In this document: piece after piece, positions 16,773-24,872 of the stretch
Numbering within the stretch: the first letter of the stretch is position 1
Layout: every line of letters starts with the position of its first letter
Source of the DNA: CAYPEK01 sp964409645
GTDB lineage: Bacteria > UBP15 > UBA6099
Direction of reading: 5' to 3'
NCBI GenBank assembly: GCA_964409645.1
Contig: CAYPEK010000007.1
Location: 10,849 to 74,848, forward strand
DNA: 64,000 nt
Program-made: the position numbers and the translations under genes
Notes under the pieces: generated by a model
Seen by the model: only the letters and a program-made list of their open reading frames with translations
Database searches by the model: none
What the model was told of the DNA's origin: nothing

Positions 16773-18461
16773 ATGAATAAAAGGCTGTTGGTGTCGGCGG
16801 CGGTTTGCTTCGCTGTTTTGTATTCGGTGGCGGCGCTGCGGGCGTCGGCCGCGGACGGCGCTTGCGGATCGAACGCATACAAGGGCGGCTATATGATACC
16901 GGGTCCGGCGGAAGCCGGTTACGACGCGGCGCTTGCGGCGGAGGCGCGTCGGCACGACAGGCAGTTTCACGCGTTCAACGCGCAGCCGATGGGCGCCGGG
17001 TCCGATGTGATAGTTCCGGCGGCGGAGCCGGAGCGGCGCAGCATGATAGAGGATTTCATCCTGAAGAGCGACGGCTGGGATTTCGAGAAATATTCCGGCC
17101 ACAGTGTTTTCGACGCGGTGGGCGGCTGGGAGAAGACGGCCGGTCTCTACGCCGGAGTGGGCGTCGCGGCGGATGCGTTCCGGTACGCGGTGCTGCGGGA
17201 TCAGAACGCCGACTGCGGCGAGATAGAGATTGCTCGTAAGCAAATGATCGACGCGCTGGACGCGATGCATCTCGCGTTCACGATTCCCGGCAAGCCGGGT
17301 GTGGTCGCGCGCGGATTTCTCAGGAAGGACCTGCCCGGGTTCGCGCAGCGGGTGAAGACGATGCCGCTTGCGGACGAGCAGGGGCGGCCGCTTCCGCTGG
17401 TGAAGAACAACGGGACGTGGCGCGAGGACGGTTCGGGCCGGTATCCTGACTATATCTGGGAGGACTCGATCAGCCGGGATCAGATGCTCGGTTGGGCGAT
17501 GGCGTCGGCCGTGGCGTCGGAAGTGATGCGGGGCGACGCGTCGTTTCCGGAAAGCGTCAAAAGCCGCCTGCGCGCGGACGCGGCGATGGCCTGCAAGGCG
17601 ATGAGGAAGTTGAACAAAAACGGCTACGACCTTGAGTTTCCGGACTCGGACGGCCGCACGACTTTTTTCGGCCACCTGAACGAAAACAACCTCGACGGCA
17701 AATATCTGCCCGGCCTGAAAAACGGATTCTACGCGATGATGGCGCTGGGGATATACTCGGCGTACAGTTACGCCTCGGAGGACCCGGAACTCGATAAATA
17801 TCTTTACGGCACATTGATAAAAAAGCGCAGGCTCCCGCAGATTGCGCTCGAACACATGAAGTTCATCGACATGGGAGCCGGCTCGAATTTCTCGAACTAC
17901 AACATGGTGTTCACGGCGGCGTGGCTTGCGACTCGTTACATAAATGACAACGCGGCGCTCGCCGATCTGAGAAAGTCGGTCGAGGTACAGATATATGAGA
18001 TACCGGGCGCGTCGCGGCAGCCTGTGGAGCAGAAAGACAGTCTGTTCGATTTCATTTACTCGGCGGCCAAGACGGAGGGCACGGCGTTCTCGGCGCCGGT
18101 GAAGCCGGGTGACGCGGGCGCGATGTCGCGCGGGATCGAGACGTTGCGCGAGTTTCCGAAGGCGCCGTTTTTCGATTTCACGGTCGCCAACTGCGACGAG
18201 AAGGAAATCGCCGCCGGCGTATGCACACTGAACGACGGCACGGAAGTGCACCTGCTCGGCAATGTAGGCTGGGGCGACCAGCTCGTTGCGGATAAGCCGA
18301 TACCGATGAAGATCAGGCCGTCGAGCAACTATTACTGGCGGAGCAATCCGTACGAGCCGAACGGCGGCGGTTCCGGCGACCATCTGGACATGGCGGCGGA
18401 TTTCAGAGTTGCTTATTGGCTCGGCAGATGGACACGCATCCCGGAGGTGGCGGAAAAATGA
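16773..18461 (+). CDS. Secreted protein of unknown function
   Basis: I do not recognise the family. The ATG at 16773 follows GGAGG by six bases and gives MNKRLLVSAAVCFAVL, a signal peptide ending near ASA. The mature protein (about 530 residues) is largely helical by pattern, with conserved-looking aromatic segments such as GRYPDYIWEDSISRDQMLGWA, YLPGLKNGFYAMMALGIYSA and SNFSNYNMVFTAAWLATRYI, the last two recalling (alpha/alpha) barrel carbohydrate-active enzymes. The C-terminus DHLDMAADFRVAYWLGRWT fits that. A glycan lyase or hydrolase role is a guess. Its TGA overlaps the ATG of the DUF89 gene by four bases (ATGA), so the two are translationally coupled. Confidence 0.6.
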   Translation: MNKRLLVSAAVCFAVLYSVAALRASAADGACGSNAYKGGYMIPGPAEAGYDAALAAEARRHDRQFHAFNAQPMGAGSDVIVPAAEPERRSMIEDFILKSDGWDFEKYSGHSVFDAVGGWEKTAGLYAGVGVAADAFRYAVLRDQNADCGEIEIARKQMIDALDAMHLAFTIPGKPGVVARGFLRKDLPGFAQRVKTMPLADEQGRPLPLVKNNGTWREDGSGRYPDYIWEDSISRDQMLGWAMASAVASEVMRGDASFPESVKSRLRADAAMACKAMRKLNKNGYDLEFPDSDGRTTFFGHLNENNLDGKYLPGLKNGFYAMMALGIYSAYSYASEDPELDKYLYGTLIKKRRLPQIALEHMKFIDMGAGSNFSNYNMVFTAAWLATRYINDNAALADLRKSVEVQIYEIPGASRQPVEQKDSLFDFIYSAAKTEGTAFSAPVKPGDAGAMSRGIETLREFPKAPFFDFTVANCDEKEIAAGVCTLNDGTEVHLLGNVGWGDQLVADKPIPMKIRPSSNYYWRSNPYEPNGGGSGDHLDMAADFRVAYWLGRWTRIPEVAEK

Positions 18462-19333
18462 AAACAAAACTCGATTGTTACCCGTGTTATTTCAGGCAGG
18501 CGCTGCAGGCGGTGCGCTTTTCGACGGATGACGAGGCGCTGCACTGGAAGACGCTGCGCGCGGTGGCGGATTTTCTTAGCGATTGGCCCGCGGACACCAG
18601 TTCGACGGATACATCGGAACGGTTCCACAATCTGGTTAAGGAATCGCTCAACGACCCGGACCCGTATTTAAAGGTAAAAGAGGAATTCACAAAAAAGGCC
18701 GAGGAACTCGAACCGCTGATCACGGAACTTGCGGCGTCGGGTGGCGACCCGCTCGAGGCAGCGGTGAAGCTCGCGATCGCGGGCAACATAATCGACTTCG
18801 GCGCGGGTGGCGTGTTCGATGTCGAAAGCGCGGTGCGCGGCGCGCTCGATTTTCAGTTCGCGATAAATCATTACGAATCGTTCAAGCGCGAGATAGAGAA
18901 GGCGCGAACGGTTCTTTATCTCGGCGACAACACGGGCGAGATATATTTCGACAAGCCGCTTCTCAGGTTGCTGAAAGGCAAAGATGTCACATTCGTGGCG
19001 CGCGGCGGCCCGATTCTGAACGACGCGACGATCGAGTACGCGGAGCGTGCCGGTCTGGGAGAACTCGCGAAACTGACCGACTCCGGGCTCGCCGTTCCGT
19101 GCTATCCGGTGGGGCACGCGCGGAAGGAAGTCGCGGAACTGTTCGATACCGTCGATGTCATTATTTCGAAAGGGCAGGGGAATTTCGAATCGCTCCACGA
19201 CAGCGAGCGCGAGAATATTTTCTTCCTGATGAAGATAAAGTGCGACCTCGTGGCGCGCATGCTCGAAGGAACCAAGTGCGGCGACATAGTTATCATGCAG
19301 AGTGGCAGCCTGCCGGTGCGGGAAGTGTACTGA
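18458..19333 (+). CDS. DUF89/ARMT1-family damage-control phosphatase
   Basis: This is a metal-dependent phosphatase of the DUF89 family, members of which hydrolyse damaged or reactive sugar phosphates. It has an N-terminal CYPCYFRQAL (Cys pair typical of the archaeal/bacterial subgroup), AGNIIDFGAGG, then TVLYLGDNTGEIYFDKPLL and FVARGGPILNDATIEYA, and the metal-site region ISKGQGNFESLHD. At 291 residues it has the length of the bacterial and archaeal stand-alone proteins. The start is ATG 18458, overlapping the previous stop, with GGAGG about nine bases upstream. Coupling to a secreted protein gene gives little hint about the substrate. Confidence 0.85.
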   Translation: MKTKLDCYPCYFRQALQAVRFSTDDEALHWKTLRAVADFLSDWPADTSSTDTSERFHNLVKESLNDPDPYLKVKEEFTKKAEELEPLITELAASGGDPLEAAVKLAIAGNIIDFGAGGVFDVESAVRGALDFQFAINHYESFKREIEKARTVLYLGDNTGEIYFDKPLLRLLKGKDVTFVARGGPILNDATIEYAERAGLGELAKLTDSGLAVPCYPVGHARKEVAELFDTVDVIISKGQGNFESLHDSERENIFFLMKIKCDLVARMLEGTKCGDIVIMQSGSLPVREVY

Positions 19334-19354
19334 TTTCGAGGCACAAATAGTTGT

Positions 19355-19458
19355 TAATCGCTCCCACGCTCCGCGTGGGAGCGGGGAACGGACGCTCTGC
19401 GTCCACCGACGCGGGAGCGTCGGAAGAAGCATTCCCACGCAGAGCGTGGGAACGATTA
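19355..19458. repeat. Compound palindrome (TCCCACGC family)
   Basis: An imperfect inverted repeat of about 104 bases bounded by TTAATCG and CGATTAA. It contains CTCCCACGCT-CCGCGTGGGAG, GACGCTCTGCGTCC, CGACGCGGGAGCGTCG and TTCCCACGCAGAGCGTGGGAA. Single units of the same family occur at 60137-60160 and, degenerate, at 63110-63135. Confidence 0.8.
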
Positions 19459-19485
19459 AAAATTGCTGCTATTATTAGGTGTACA

Positions 19486-19567
19486 GTGCCACCCTCAAAC
19501 TTGTTTTGAGGGTGATAAACATACATTGTCTCATAGCGCACCCTCAAATGAAATTTGAGGGTGGCAC
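19486..19567. repeat. Nested inverted repeat (CACCCTCAAA family)
   Basis: Two small hairpins, ACCCTCAAAC-TTGTTTTGAGGGTG (19491-19514) and CACCCTCAAATGAAATTTGAGGGTG (19539-19563), are themselves placed so that GTGCCACCCTCAAA (19486-19499) pairs with TTTGAGGGTGGCAC (19554-19567). It lies directly before the next gene and could form two alternative structures in its leader. Confidence 0.75.
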
Positions 19568-19601
19568 AAAAACATTTACGGTGCACTAGTGGGTGATAAA
19601 T

Positions 19602-20630
19602 ATGAAGCGGATCCGTTTTGCGTTCATTCTTGCTGCCGTTGCGGCGGTGGCTGTTTCCTCGAATGCGCGCGCTGAAAAAGTTTACGGCACTTGGTACTTC
19701 ATGACGCCCGGGACAGACCCGGCGGTTGTCGCGTCCGACATGAAAAAGATCGCGGCGATGGGGTTCAATCATGTGATGTTCCCGGCGTTTGTGTCGCAGA
19801 AGGATGCGGCGTCGATCGAAGTTGTACCGCCGGACCAGAACTTTCTCGACCTGCTCGGCAAGGCGGCGGACTCCGCGAAGGCGGCGGGGCTTAAGACGTC
19901 GTTCACCGGATTTCTGCTTGTCGGCGACGGCGCGTGGCGCGGGACGATCCTGCCGGCGTCGAAGAAGAAATGGGCGGTGTCGTATCTCAAGGCGATCGAG
20001 CCGCACCTGAAACTCGCCGCCGAGAAAAAAGTGGATATGTTTTGCGTGAGCAGCGAAATGGAGTCGATGAAGATTTACCCTGAGGTGTGGAATTACATAA
20101 TCGAAAAGGCGCGCGGGCTGTACGGCGGCGAACTCGGCTACAACACGAACTGGTGGTCCGGCCCGTCGGAGTTTAATACTGTACTGAACATGATGAACTG
20201 GCTGTCGAAGCTGGACTTTATCGGCGTGTCTGGCTATTTCCCGCTGACAAAAAAGACAGACCCGACTCGCGAGGAACTTGTCGCCGCGTGGAGCAACGAC
20301 GCGCGTGGAGTGAACGTGCTGAAGAATTTAGCCGATCTCAAAAAGAAATATCCGGAGAAGCGTATATTTTCGTGGGAGGTAGGCTACCGGAGCATGGACG
20401 GTGCGAACAGGGAGCCGTGGAACTGGGGCATCAAAGCGGAATCGGACCCGGCGGAACAGGCGGACTGTTTCGCGGCGTTTATGGATGCGTTCAAGGATTC
20501 GGCGCTCGACGGGTTTGTAATCTGGTCGCTCGATCCGGGTCTGACGCCGCGCGAGCTGGGCTACGATTTCTATGGCAAGCCCGCGCAGCAGGAAGTCGAG
20601 AAGTTTATCAAAGCAAACCCAGCGAAGTGA
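19602..20630 (+). CDS. Secreted GH113-like TIM-barrel glycoside hydrolase
   Basis: A signal peptide (MKRIRFAFILAAVAAVAVSSNARA) precedes a barrel of about 320 residues. The segments DMKKIAAMGFNHVMFPAFV, AGLKTSFTGFLLVGDGAWRGTI, DMFCVSSEMESMKIYPEVWNYII, LDFIGVSGYFPLT and KRIFSWEVGYRSMDGANREPWNWG match the GH113 (beta-mannanase-like) pattern, where one Glu at the strand-4 position (here in SSEMES) and one at strand 7 (SWEVGY) are catalytic. The substrate is inference. The start is ATG 19602; a GTG at 19593 is in frame. After the stop, GAAATCGAA/TTCGATTTC (20629-20658) forms a nine-pair hairpin without a T-run. It may act with the neighbouring secreted protein genes. Confidence 0.7.
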   Translation: MKRIRFAFILAAVAAVAVSSNARAEKVYGTWYFMTPGTDPAVVASDMKKIAAMGFNHVMFPAFVSQKDAASIEVVPPDQNFLDLLGKAADSAKAAGLKTSFTGFLLVGDGAWRGTILPASKKKWAVSYLKAIEPHLKLAAEKKVDMFCVSSEMESMKIYPEVWNYIIEKARGLYGGELGYNTNWWSGPSEFNTVLNMMNWLSKLDFIGVSGYFPLTKKTDPTREELVAAWSNDARGVNVLKNLADLKKKYPEKRIFSWEVGYRSMDGANREPWNWGIKAESDPAEQADCFAAFMDAFKDSALDGFVIWSLDPGLTPRELGYDFYGKPAQQEVEKFIKANPAK

Positions 20631-20783
20631 AATCGAATAAAGCCCTTTCTTCGATTTCCGACTGCGTTGAAAAAAAATAGATAAAGGTTTCCAGAGCGGC
20701 AGCGGTTATTTTTCTGGATATATCTCGCGGTATGAATTAAAATATCCCGGCATTTAAATACACAGTAAATGGAGAACTTCAAC

Positions 20784-22790
20784 ATGGACCCCCTATTCGT
20801 TCCCATTAAGATTAACAAGACTGAGGTTAAAAATCGTATTTACCTTCCGGCGATGCACCTGAACATGTGCCTCAATTTCGAGGTGACGGATCAGATATGC
20901 GCTTTCTACGCGGAGCGCGCGAAGGGCGGCGCGGGCGCGGTATGCGTCGGTTTCTGCACGGTGGACCTCGCCGGCGGTATGCCGACGAACATCGGCGGAC
21001 ACGACGACATGTACATCCCCGGGCTGAAGAAACTTTCGGCGGCGATCAACGACAACGGCGCTCGCTCGGTGATTCAGATTAACCATCAGGGCCGGTACGC
21101 GTTCAGCATGTTCCTTCCGAAGGGCAAGACGCCGGTGGCGCCGTCGCCGATCGCGTCGAAGTTGACGGGCGAGACTCCGCGCGAGCTTACACATGACGAA
21201 ATCCTCGCGCTCATCGACGGGTTCGCGCAGACCGCGCGCCGCGTGAAAGAGGGCGGTTTCGACATGTGCGAAGTGCTCGCCGGAACCGGGTATCTGATCA
21301 GCGAATTCCTTTCGCCGTTGACGAACAAACGGACGGACGAGTGGGGCGGCTCGGAGGAGAACCGGATGCGGTTCGGCTGCGAGGTCGTTAAAGCGATCCG
21401 TAAGATGAACGGGCCGGACTATCCGATCATCGTGAGGATGAACGGCAACGATATGATGGAAGGCGGCATGCGCGGCGACGAGCTGCGGCGGTTCGGGAAG
21501 GCGCTCGAAAACGCGGGCGCGGACGCATTGTGCATAAACGTCGGCTGGCACGAGGCGCAGGTACCGCAGATAACGATGGGTGTTCCGCGCGCGAACTACG
21601 CGTATCTCGCGCGGCGGATGAAGGAATCGGTCGGCATACCCGTCATCGCGAGCCACCGCATCAACGACGCGGAAGACGCGCGGGACCTCGTGCGGTACGG
21701 TTTCTGCGACATGGCGGGGATGGGGCGCGCGCTGATCGCGGACCCGTATCTGCCGCAGAAGGCGATGGAGGGCCGCGAGGACGAGATAGTTCACTGCTGC
21801 GCGTGCGGTCAGGGATGTTTCGACCACGTGTTCCTGCTCAAGCCGATCGAGTGCCTGCTGAACCCGAAAGCCGGGCACGAGCTTGAGACATTCGATAAAG
21901 CGGCGAAGCAGAAAAAGGTGGCGGTTGTCGGCGGCGGCGTGGCCGGGATGGCGGCGGCGCTGGCGGCCGTGGAGCGCGGACATGACGTTACGCTGTACGA
22001 GGCGAACCACTACCTCGGTGGCCAGATCATGATCGCGTCGATGCCTCCGGGCCGCGAGGAGTTCGCGCAGCTCGCCGAGGATTACGAGATGCAGATACGC
22101 CTTGCGGGCGTTAAGATAAACACGGGCTGCATTGTGACCGCCGAGATGCTGAAGCAGCGGAAGTACGACGCGGTCGTGCTCGCGACGGGCGCGCAGCCTT
22201 TCACGCCGCCGATCCCGGGCGCGGGCCGCGAGAACGTCGTGCAGGCGTGGGACTTCCTGATGGGCGAGTACGAGGGCGAACTCGGAAAGAAAGTTGTGAT
22301 CGTCGGCGGCGGCGCGGTGGGTGTCGAGACGGCTATCGCGATCGCGGAAATCGGAACGCTGCCCGCGGACACTATGAAGTTTCTATTCGTCAACAAGGCG
22401 GAATCGTACGAGGAGCTTTACAACCTCGCGACGAAGGGAATCATCGATGTTACGCTCGTCGAGATGGTGTCGAAGATCGGCAAGGACATCGGAAAATCGA
22501 CGCGGTGGACGATGAATCTCGACATGCACCGGTACGGCGTGAAAACACTCGTGAATTCGAAGGTTCTAGAGATAAATGAAGAGGGTGTGCAGATAGAGAG
22601 AAAGGGCGGCGAGAAGGAACTGCTGCCCGCGGACACGGTGATTATGGCGGTCGGCGCGAAACCGTTCTGCCCGCTGAAAGAAGAACTCGACGGCAGCGGT
22701 ATGGAAGTGGTCGTGGTGGGCGATGCGTCGAAAGTGGCGCTCGCGTTCGACGCGATCCACAGCGGATACAAAGCCGGCATGAAGTTATAA
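20784..22790 (+). CDS. 2,4-dienoyl-CoA reductase-type flavin/Fe-S oxidoreductase
   Basis: This cytoplasmic old-yellow-enzyme fusion has three parts. An N-terminal FMN barrel (about residues 1-330) contains INHQGRYA and FLSPLTNKRTDEWGGS. A 4Fe-4S cysteine set follows, C-x2-C-x3-C-x11-C in CCACGQGCFDHVFLLKPIEC. A C-terminal FAD/NAD(P) domain has VAVVGGGVAGMAAALAA and a second dinucleotide fold KKVVIVGGGAVGVETAIA. The family includes FadH, trimethylamine dehydrogenase and bile-acid or enoate reductases, so the substrate is not fixed by sequence. I chose the ATG at 20784 because GGAGA lies eight bases upstream; another ATG at 20769 is in frame. It is a single-gene unit ending in a terminator. Confidence 0.85.
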   Translation: MDPLFVPIKINKTEVKNRIYLPAMHLNMCLNFEVTDQICAFYAERAKGGAGAVCVGFCTVDLAGGMPTNIGGHDDMYIPGLKKLSAAINDNGARSVIQINHQGRYAFSMFLPKGKTPVAPSPIASKLTGETPRELTHDEILALIDGFAQTARRVKEGGFDMCEVLAGTGYLISEFLSPLTNKRTDEWGGSEENRMRFGCEVVKAIRKMNGPDYPIIVRMNGNDMMEGGMRGDELRRFGKALENAGADALCINVGWHEAQVPQITMGVPRANYAYLARRMKESVGIPVIASHRINDAEDARDLVRYGFCDMAGMGRALIADPYLPQKAMEGREDEIVHCCACGQGCFDHVFLLKPIECLLNPKAGHELETFDKAAKQKKVAVVGGGVAGMAAALAAVERGHDVTLYEANHYLGGQIMIASMPPGREEFAQLAEDYEMQIRLAGVKINTGCIVTAEMLKQRKYDAVVLATGAQPFTPPIPGAGRENVVQAWDFLMGEYEGELGKKVVIVGGGAVGVETAIAIAEIGTLPADTMKFLFVNKAESYEELYNLATKGIIDVTLVEMVSKIGKDIGKSTRWTMNLDMHRYGVKTLVNSKVLEINEEGVQIERKGGEKELLPADTVIMAVGAKPFCPLKEELDGSGMEVVVVGDASKVALAFDAIHSGYKAGMKL

Positions 22791-22814
22791 GAAGGACCTG
22801 AATAGCAACCATTA

Positions 22815-22845
22815 GGAGCGGGGCCGCAAGGCTCCGCTTTTTTAT
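22815..22845 (+). terminator. Rho-independent terminator after the flavoenzyme gene
   Basis: AGCGGGGCC and GGCTCCGCT arms (one G-T pair) around GCAA, followed by TTTTTTA. Confidence 0.85.
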
Positions 22846-22934
22846 GAAAAATAAAAGTTATGAATATAGCATAAGACAAAAAGCAACATATTAGTTGTGT
22901 AGTGCGGGGACACGATTAAGCGATTAATACGAAA

Positions 22935-22960
22935 GCGGCGTCAGGCCGCCGCACTCCCAG
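22935..22960. repeat. REP-like palindrome, GCGGCGTCAGGCCGCCGC type
   Basis: GCGGCGTCAGGCCGCCGC followed by ACTCCCAG; sister of 14457-14484. Confidence 0.65.
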
Positions 22961-22974
22961 ATTAATACATCTAA

Positions 22975-23112
22975 AATGAGCGCGGCTCGGTTCTAATCTT
23001 TTGCTTATCGTTTTTGCTGTATTCTATATTTCTATTTTTGCTTTTCCCTAACTACTATCTACTACTCTACTATCAACAGTTTTCTTTCACTCTATTTTCG
23101 CTGCTCGCTGCT
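22975..23112 (-). repeat. Low-complexity dispersed block D2, copy 2 (inverted)
   Basis: Reading the minus strand gives AGTAGAGTAGTAGATAGTAG-type, GAATACAGC-type and AAGATTAGAACCGAGCCGCGC sequence in the same order as 16541-16712. Confidence 0.7.
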
Positions 23113-23121
23113 GGATACTGA

Positions 23122-23721
23122 TCAGACGATTATCTGTTCGGCTTCGTAGATGATTTCATCCGGGGTGATGGCGGCGACGCGGGCGCGGAACGGAAGCCCG
23201 GTAATGTCCGGGTTCTTTATCAGATACCACCACGAGTTCACGGTGGCGTGTTCGGCTTTGCCCTGTTCGACGAGTGTCATGTCCAGCTCGTGCAGAGAAA
23301 CTTCCATCGAAACGAACTGTATCTTTTCTTTGATCGTTATTTTCAGGAAAAGCAACTGCCCGGTTTTCTCCGCGACAATGTTCTCGAATTCGAGTTTCTT
23401 CTGCGGTACGATGTGCTTGTGAGTTTCGATGTAATCCGAGATTGCTAGGTGATAAACGGAACGGCCCGTTTCCTTCGATTTCTCCGCGTACTGCGCTTTC
23501 TTATCCTCGTCGGCTATGACTTCCTTCGCGTGCTCGACCGCCATTTTGAAGAGGTTGACCTGCTTCTGCTCCGGCGGGCTTTTTCTGCGGCCGGGGTTTC
23601 TTTTCGGCTTGCGGCAGATGTACGGTTTGCCGTCCCGCACCTTGATCACGAAATCGGTGCCGTGCATGTCCACCCATTCCTTGAGGTTGATCTGCCCGGA
23701 ATTATTCTTCTTCTTTGTCAA
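23122..23721 (-). CDS. Hypothetical protein overlapping the rlmN 3' end
   Basis: I do not recognise this family. The best start is TTG at 23721, because GGAGG lies eight bases upstream on the minus strand. This gives a 199-residue protein beginning MTKKKNNSGQINLKEWVDMHG and overlaps the rlmN stop (23702-23704) by 20 bases, implying coupled translation. It is highly charged: KPYICRKPKRNPGRRKSPPEQK, then a helical middle (QVNLFKMAVEHAKEVIADEDKKAQYAEK) and a beta-rich C-terminus (LEFENIVAEKTGQLLFLKITIKEKIQFVSMEVSLHE). No signal peptide or membrane segment is visible. The basic N-terminus suggests nucleic-acid contact, which is speculation. The same frame is open upstream to 23835, inside rlmN. 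Confidence 0.6.
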   Translation of the reverse strand: MTKKKNNSGQINLKEWVDMHGTDFVIKVRDGKPYICRKPKRNPGRRKSPPEQKQVNLFKMAVEHAKEVIADEDKKAQYAEKSKETGRSVYHLAISDYIETHKHIVPQKKLEFENIVAEKTGQLLFLKITIKEKIQFVSMEVSLHELDMTLVEQGKAEHATVNSWWYLIKNPDITGLPFRARVAAITPDEIIYEAEQIIV

Positions 23722-24748
23722 AGCGTCTGCCTCCGAGACGTCCGCAAGCTGCTGAGATTTCCTGACCGCGGCTCCGGCGGACGAATACGTCCAGTCCGCG
23801 CTGCAACACCGTTTTCCTGAATTGTTCAACGACATCCGGATTGGGGCGTTTCAATTCCGAACCCGGAAATTCATTGAACGGAATCAGATTTATTCTACAC
23901 GGAATTCCCGAAAGAAGTCCAGACAATCTATGAGCGTTGTGTTCGGAGTCGTTGATCCCCGCGAGCAGCACGTATTCAAACGTGATGCGGTCGCTGCCTC
24001 GGAGCGGGTACTCACGGCAGGCATCGACGATTTTGTGTATCGGATATTTTTTGTTGGACGGCATGATGAGCGCGCGCGTCTTGTCGTCGGGCGCATTGAG
24101 CGAGATCGCGAGGTTGGCGAGTCCGAGACGTCCGAACTCTTCGAATCGGTCGGTAATGCCGACTGTCGAAACCGTGATCCGGCGCGGCGAAACTCCGCAG
24201 CCGTCTTTCGACGTGATGGCGGTCAGCGCTTTGACGAGATTCGCGAAGTTGTCGAACGGCTCCCCCATTCCCATGAAGACGAGGTTGGTGATTTTGCGAT
24301 CCGGCTCGACGGCCCGGCGCGCTTCGAGAAACTGATCGATAATTTCCGCCGGTTGCAGATTGCGTGTGAACCCGAGTGCGCCGGTTGCGCAGAAGCGGCA
24401 GGCGCGCTTGCATCCGGCCTGAGAGGAGACGCAGAGTGTGATCCGCTCGTCGCTCGGGATAAGGACGGATTCGATGCGCGCGCCGTCCGAAAGCTCGAAC
24501 GCGAATTTGGTTGTGCCGTCGGCGGCGTTTTCGCGCACGGCCGTGCGGAGACTGTTTATCGCGAACTTCTTGTCGAGCGCGTCGCGGAGGGTTTTCGGGA
24601 GGTTCGACATGTCGTCGAACGACGCCGCGTTTTTGGAATAGAGCCATTCCGCAATTTGTTTTGCCCTGAATCGCGGCTCTCCGATTTCGCTCATGAATGC
24701 TTCGAGCTCTTCGCGCGAAAGGTTTTTGATTTTCGTTTTTGTTTTCAT
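23702..24748 (-). CDS. rlmN: 23S rRNA (and tRNA) adenine-C2 methyltransferase RlmN
   Basis: This radical-SAM enzyme methylates A2503 of 23S rRNA and A37 of some tRNAs. The cluster motif C-x3-C-x2-C is CKRACRFCATGALGFTRNL. It also has NLVFMGMGEPFDNF, ITVSTVGIT, LAISLNAPDDKTRALIMP, and the C-terminal RRSRGQEISAACGRL containing the methyl-carrying Cys (SAACGRL). The 348-residue length is normal. I chose the ATG at 24748 (MKTKTKIKNL); an ATG at 24763 is also in frame, and neither has a strong ribosome-binding site. The stop is overlapped by the hypothetical gene downstream. thiE is divergently oriented, so a shared promoter region lies at about 24749-24812. Confidence 0.95.
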   Translation of the reverse strand: MKTKTKIKNLSREELEAFMSEIGEPRFRAKQIAEWLYSKNAASFDDMSNLPKTLRDALDKKFAINSLRTAVRENAADGTTKFAFELSDGARIESVLIPSDERITLCVSSQAGCKRACRFCATGALGFTRNLQPAEIIDQFLEARRAVEPDRKITNLVFMGMGEPFDNFANLVKALTAITSKDGCGVSPRRITVSTVGITDRFEEFGRLGLANLAISLNAPDDKTRALIMPSNKKYPIHKIVDACREYPLRGSDRITFEYVLLAGINDSEHNAHRLSGLLSGIPCRINLIPFNEFPGSELKRPNPDVVEQFRKTVLQRGLDVFVRRSRGQEISAACGRLGGRRFDKEEE

Positions 24749-24872
24749 AAGTCCGGAAGGCATTATAATAAAAATGTTCTTGATATGAAAGAAGGCGGGC
24801 GATACGGAAAATATCGGACTCTATCTCATAACGGACGACAGGCGCAGCCGGGGCAGGAACGCGGCGGCGGTT

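Larger units (their letters stand above)
22846..23121. other. Intergenic region with palindrome and inverted D2 block
   Basis: This stretch lies between two convergent genes. It holds AAAAAGCAACATATTAGTTG-type sequence, the palindrome at 22935 and an inverted copy of the D2 block. No gene seen. Confidence 0.6.

Noticed and set aside
16752..18467. 571-codon minus-strand frame opposite the secreted-protein gene
   Set aside because: Arg/His-rich composition and exact overlap with a gene that has a signal peptide and ribosome-binding site; a GC-codon shadow.
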